A stretch of DNA of 8,129 nucleotides from Fimbriimonadaceae bacterium (GTDB taxonomy: Bacteria > Armatimonadota > Fimbriimonadia > Fimbriimonadales > Fimbriimonadaceae): NCBI GenBank assembly GCA_020849075.1, contig JADLGZ010000192.1:1-8129 (forward strand), written 5' to 3'. Of this stretch, positions 7,453-8,129 are shown piece by piece. The translations under genes and the position numbers were made by a program. The notes below the pieces were generated by a model. It was given only the letters and a program-made list of their open reading frames with translations. It ran no database searches and had not been told where the DNA came from. Each line of letters opens with the position of its first letter. Position 1 is the first letter of the stretch.

Positions 7453-8129
7453 TTTTTGGCAAACTCATAAAGAACTTGTGTAGCCTTCGCCGTACTGACA
7501 GGATGGGAAACCAAGCCTTTGCAATCGGATGTTGTGGCGAAGCATGAGAAGCATACAACAGTTGGTCGGCTTTCTCTACGCTGGCGAAGTGGAGATTAGC
7601 GGCCACATGAGGCGCAAACTTGCACAGGAGTTCAGCGATGGGCGACGCTCGATTGATGTGTTCCCGGACAGATTCCAAGACAAGTTCCGAAAACTCGGGT
7701 GACCAATCCCGATGCAACTTCAAGTACACGGAGAGCTCCTCCATGCCCTGCTCCTTCAACATTCCGGCTAAGCGGTGCTCACGTTCTTGAGACGACTGTG
7801 CTCTCCAATTGACTTCCCAGGCTGGCCGTGCGCCCTGCCCCCGAGCCACTGCTTTCTTCCACTTGGGGACGAACTGGGACAGCCATAGCCCCCGATCACC
7901 GAGTAACTCAGAGCTCGGTCGAAGCGAGGAGTAGTTTTCTAGGATTTCAGGAAGGCATCCCCAAGGCAAGGCGAATCCTCGTGCTTCCAGAAGTCTGAAT
8001 ACCTCGGGCACGACTTCAGGCATCTTTGCGATAGCGTAGCGGACCAGATCTGACAGGGGCTCAGCCGTTGAAGCGGTACCACTGGGTGGAATGAAGCCCA
8101 CGGCCCCCGCTTGTCTTGCTCGATAACCA
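7445..8129 (-). CDS. DUF5691-like protein, 5' part beyond the right edge
   Basis: Only the C-terminal 227 codons are present; the frame stays open to the right edge, so the GTG at 8101 is probably an internal codon rather than the start. The visible residues before it read GYRARQAGA, which resembles the internal Arg/Ala-rich stretch of DUF5691 proteins. A conserved-looking block follows: ARGFALPWGCLPEILENY, then SLRPSSELLGDRGLWLSQF and PKWKKA, matching my memory of the family pattern of LP..L, LRP, LG.RG.WL and NP.W. The remainder is helical, possibly with HEAT-like repeats, and has no cysteine cluster, membrane span or catalytic motif. DUF5691 genes commonly stand just before a MoxR gene and a DUF5682 gene, as here, and often follow a SWIM zinc-finger gene that would lie to the right. 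Its function is unknown; an adaptor or scaffold role is a guess. The family call rests on motif memory plus context. Confidence 0.78.
   Translation of the reverse strand, partial: GYRARQAGAVGFIPPSGTASTAEPLSDLVRYAIAKMPEVVPEVFRLLEARGFALPWGCLPEILENYSSLRPSSELLGDRGLWLSQFVPKWKKAVARGQGARPAWEVNWRAQSSQEREHRLAGMLKEQGMEELSVYLKLHRDWSPEFSELVLESVREHINRASPIAELLCKFAPHVAANLHFASVEKADQLLYASHASPQHPIAKAWFPILSVRRRLHKFFMSLPKNE

Noticed and set aside
7445..8101. GTG at 8101 as a true start of a 218-residue protein
   Set aside because: The frame stays open through 8128 and the upstream residues fit the family, so the gene most likely begins beyond the window.

Overview
All six genes I can support lie on the minus strand, so the region is transcribed from right to left. 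Read in that order they are: the C-terminal part of a DUF5691-like gene (enters from the right edge), a MoxR-family AAA+ ATPase, a DUF5682-like TraB/Tiki/EreA-type protein, a von Willebrand factor A (VWA) protein, a secreted dockerin-like protein, and a nuoG gene that runs off the left edge. I found no convincing plus-strand gene, RNA gene, mobile element or CRISPR array.

The organism is a bacterium of moderate GC content. The best hint is the secreted protein: it ends with a short beta-sandwich region (LSGQVSLSDWVGG, then LDGSGGYSL) and two calcium-binding dockerin repeats. From memory this C-terminal layout is common in Armatimonadota (Fimbriimonadia type), and dockerin-like ends are also frequent in Planctomycetes. 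This is a tentative placement and not a proof of taxonomy.

Region 1 (7445-8129 down to 3144) is a tightly packed four-gene module. The junctions overlap by 8, 4 and 4 bases (ATGAATGA, GTGA, TTGA), so the genes are almost certainly co-transcribed and translationally coupled. A MoxR ATPase with a VWA partner is the core of known metal-cofactor or complex-remodelling chaperones (RavA-ViaA, NorQ-NorD, CbbQ-CbbO). Here that pair comes with a possible hydrolase-fold protein (DUF5682) and a helical protein (DUF5691). The combination recurs in bacteria, but I know of no established function for it. A plausible reading is an ATP-driven remodelling machine in which MoxR is the motor, VWA the MIDAS adaptor, and DUF5682/DUF5691 the effector or substrate-recognition parts.

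Region 2 (1660-3143) is a 62-base AT-rich spacer followed by the exported dockerin-like protein, probably an independent unit. Region 3 (1-1659) is a 59-base gap with two small inverted repeats, then a continuous reading frame for NuoG, the Fe-S subunit of respiratory complex I. It begins at 1600, keeps all the Fe-S ligands including those for cluster N7, and is cut by the window edge after 533 codons.
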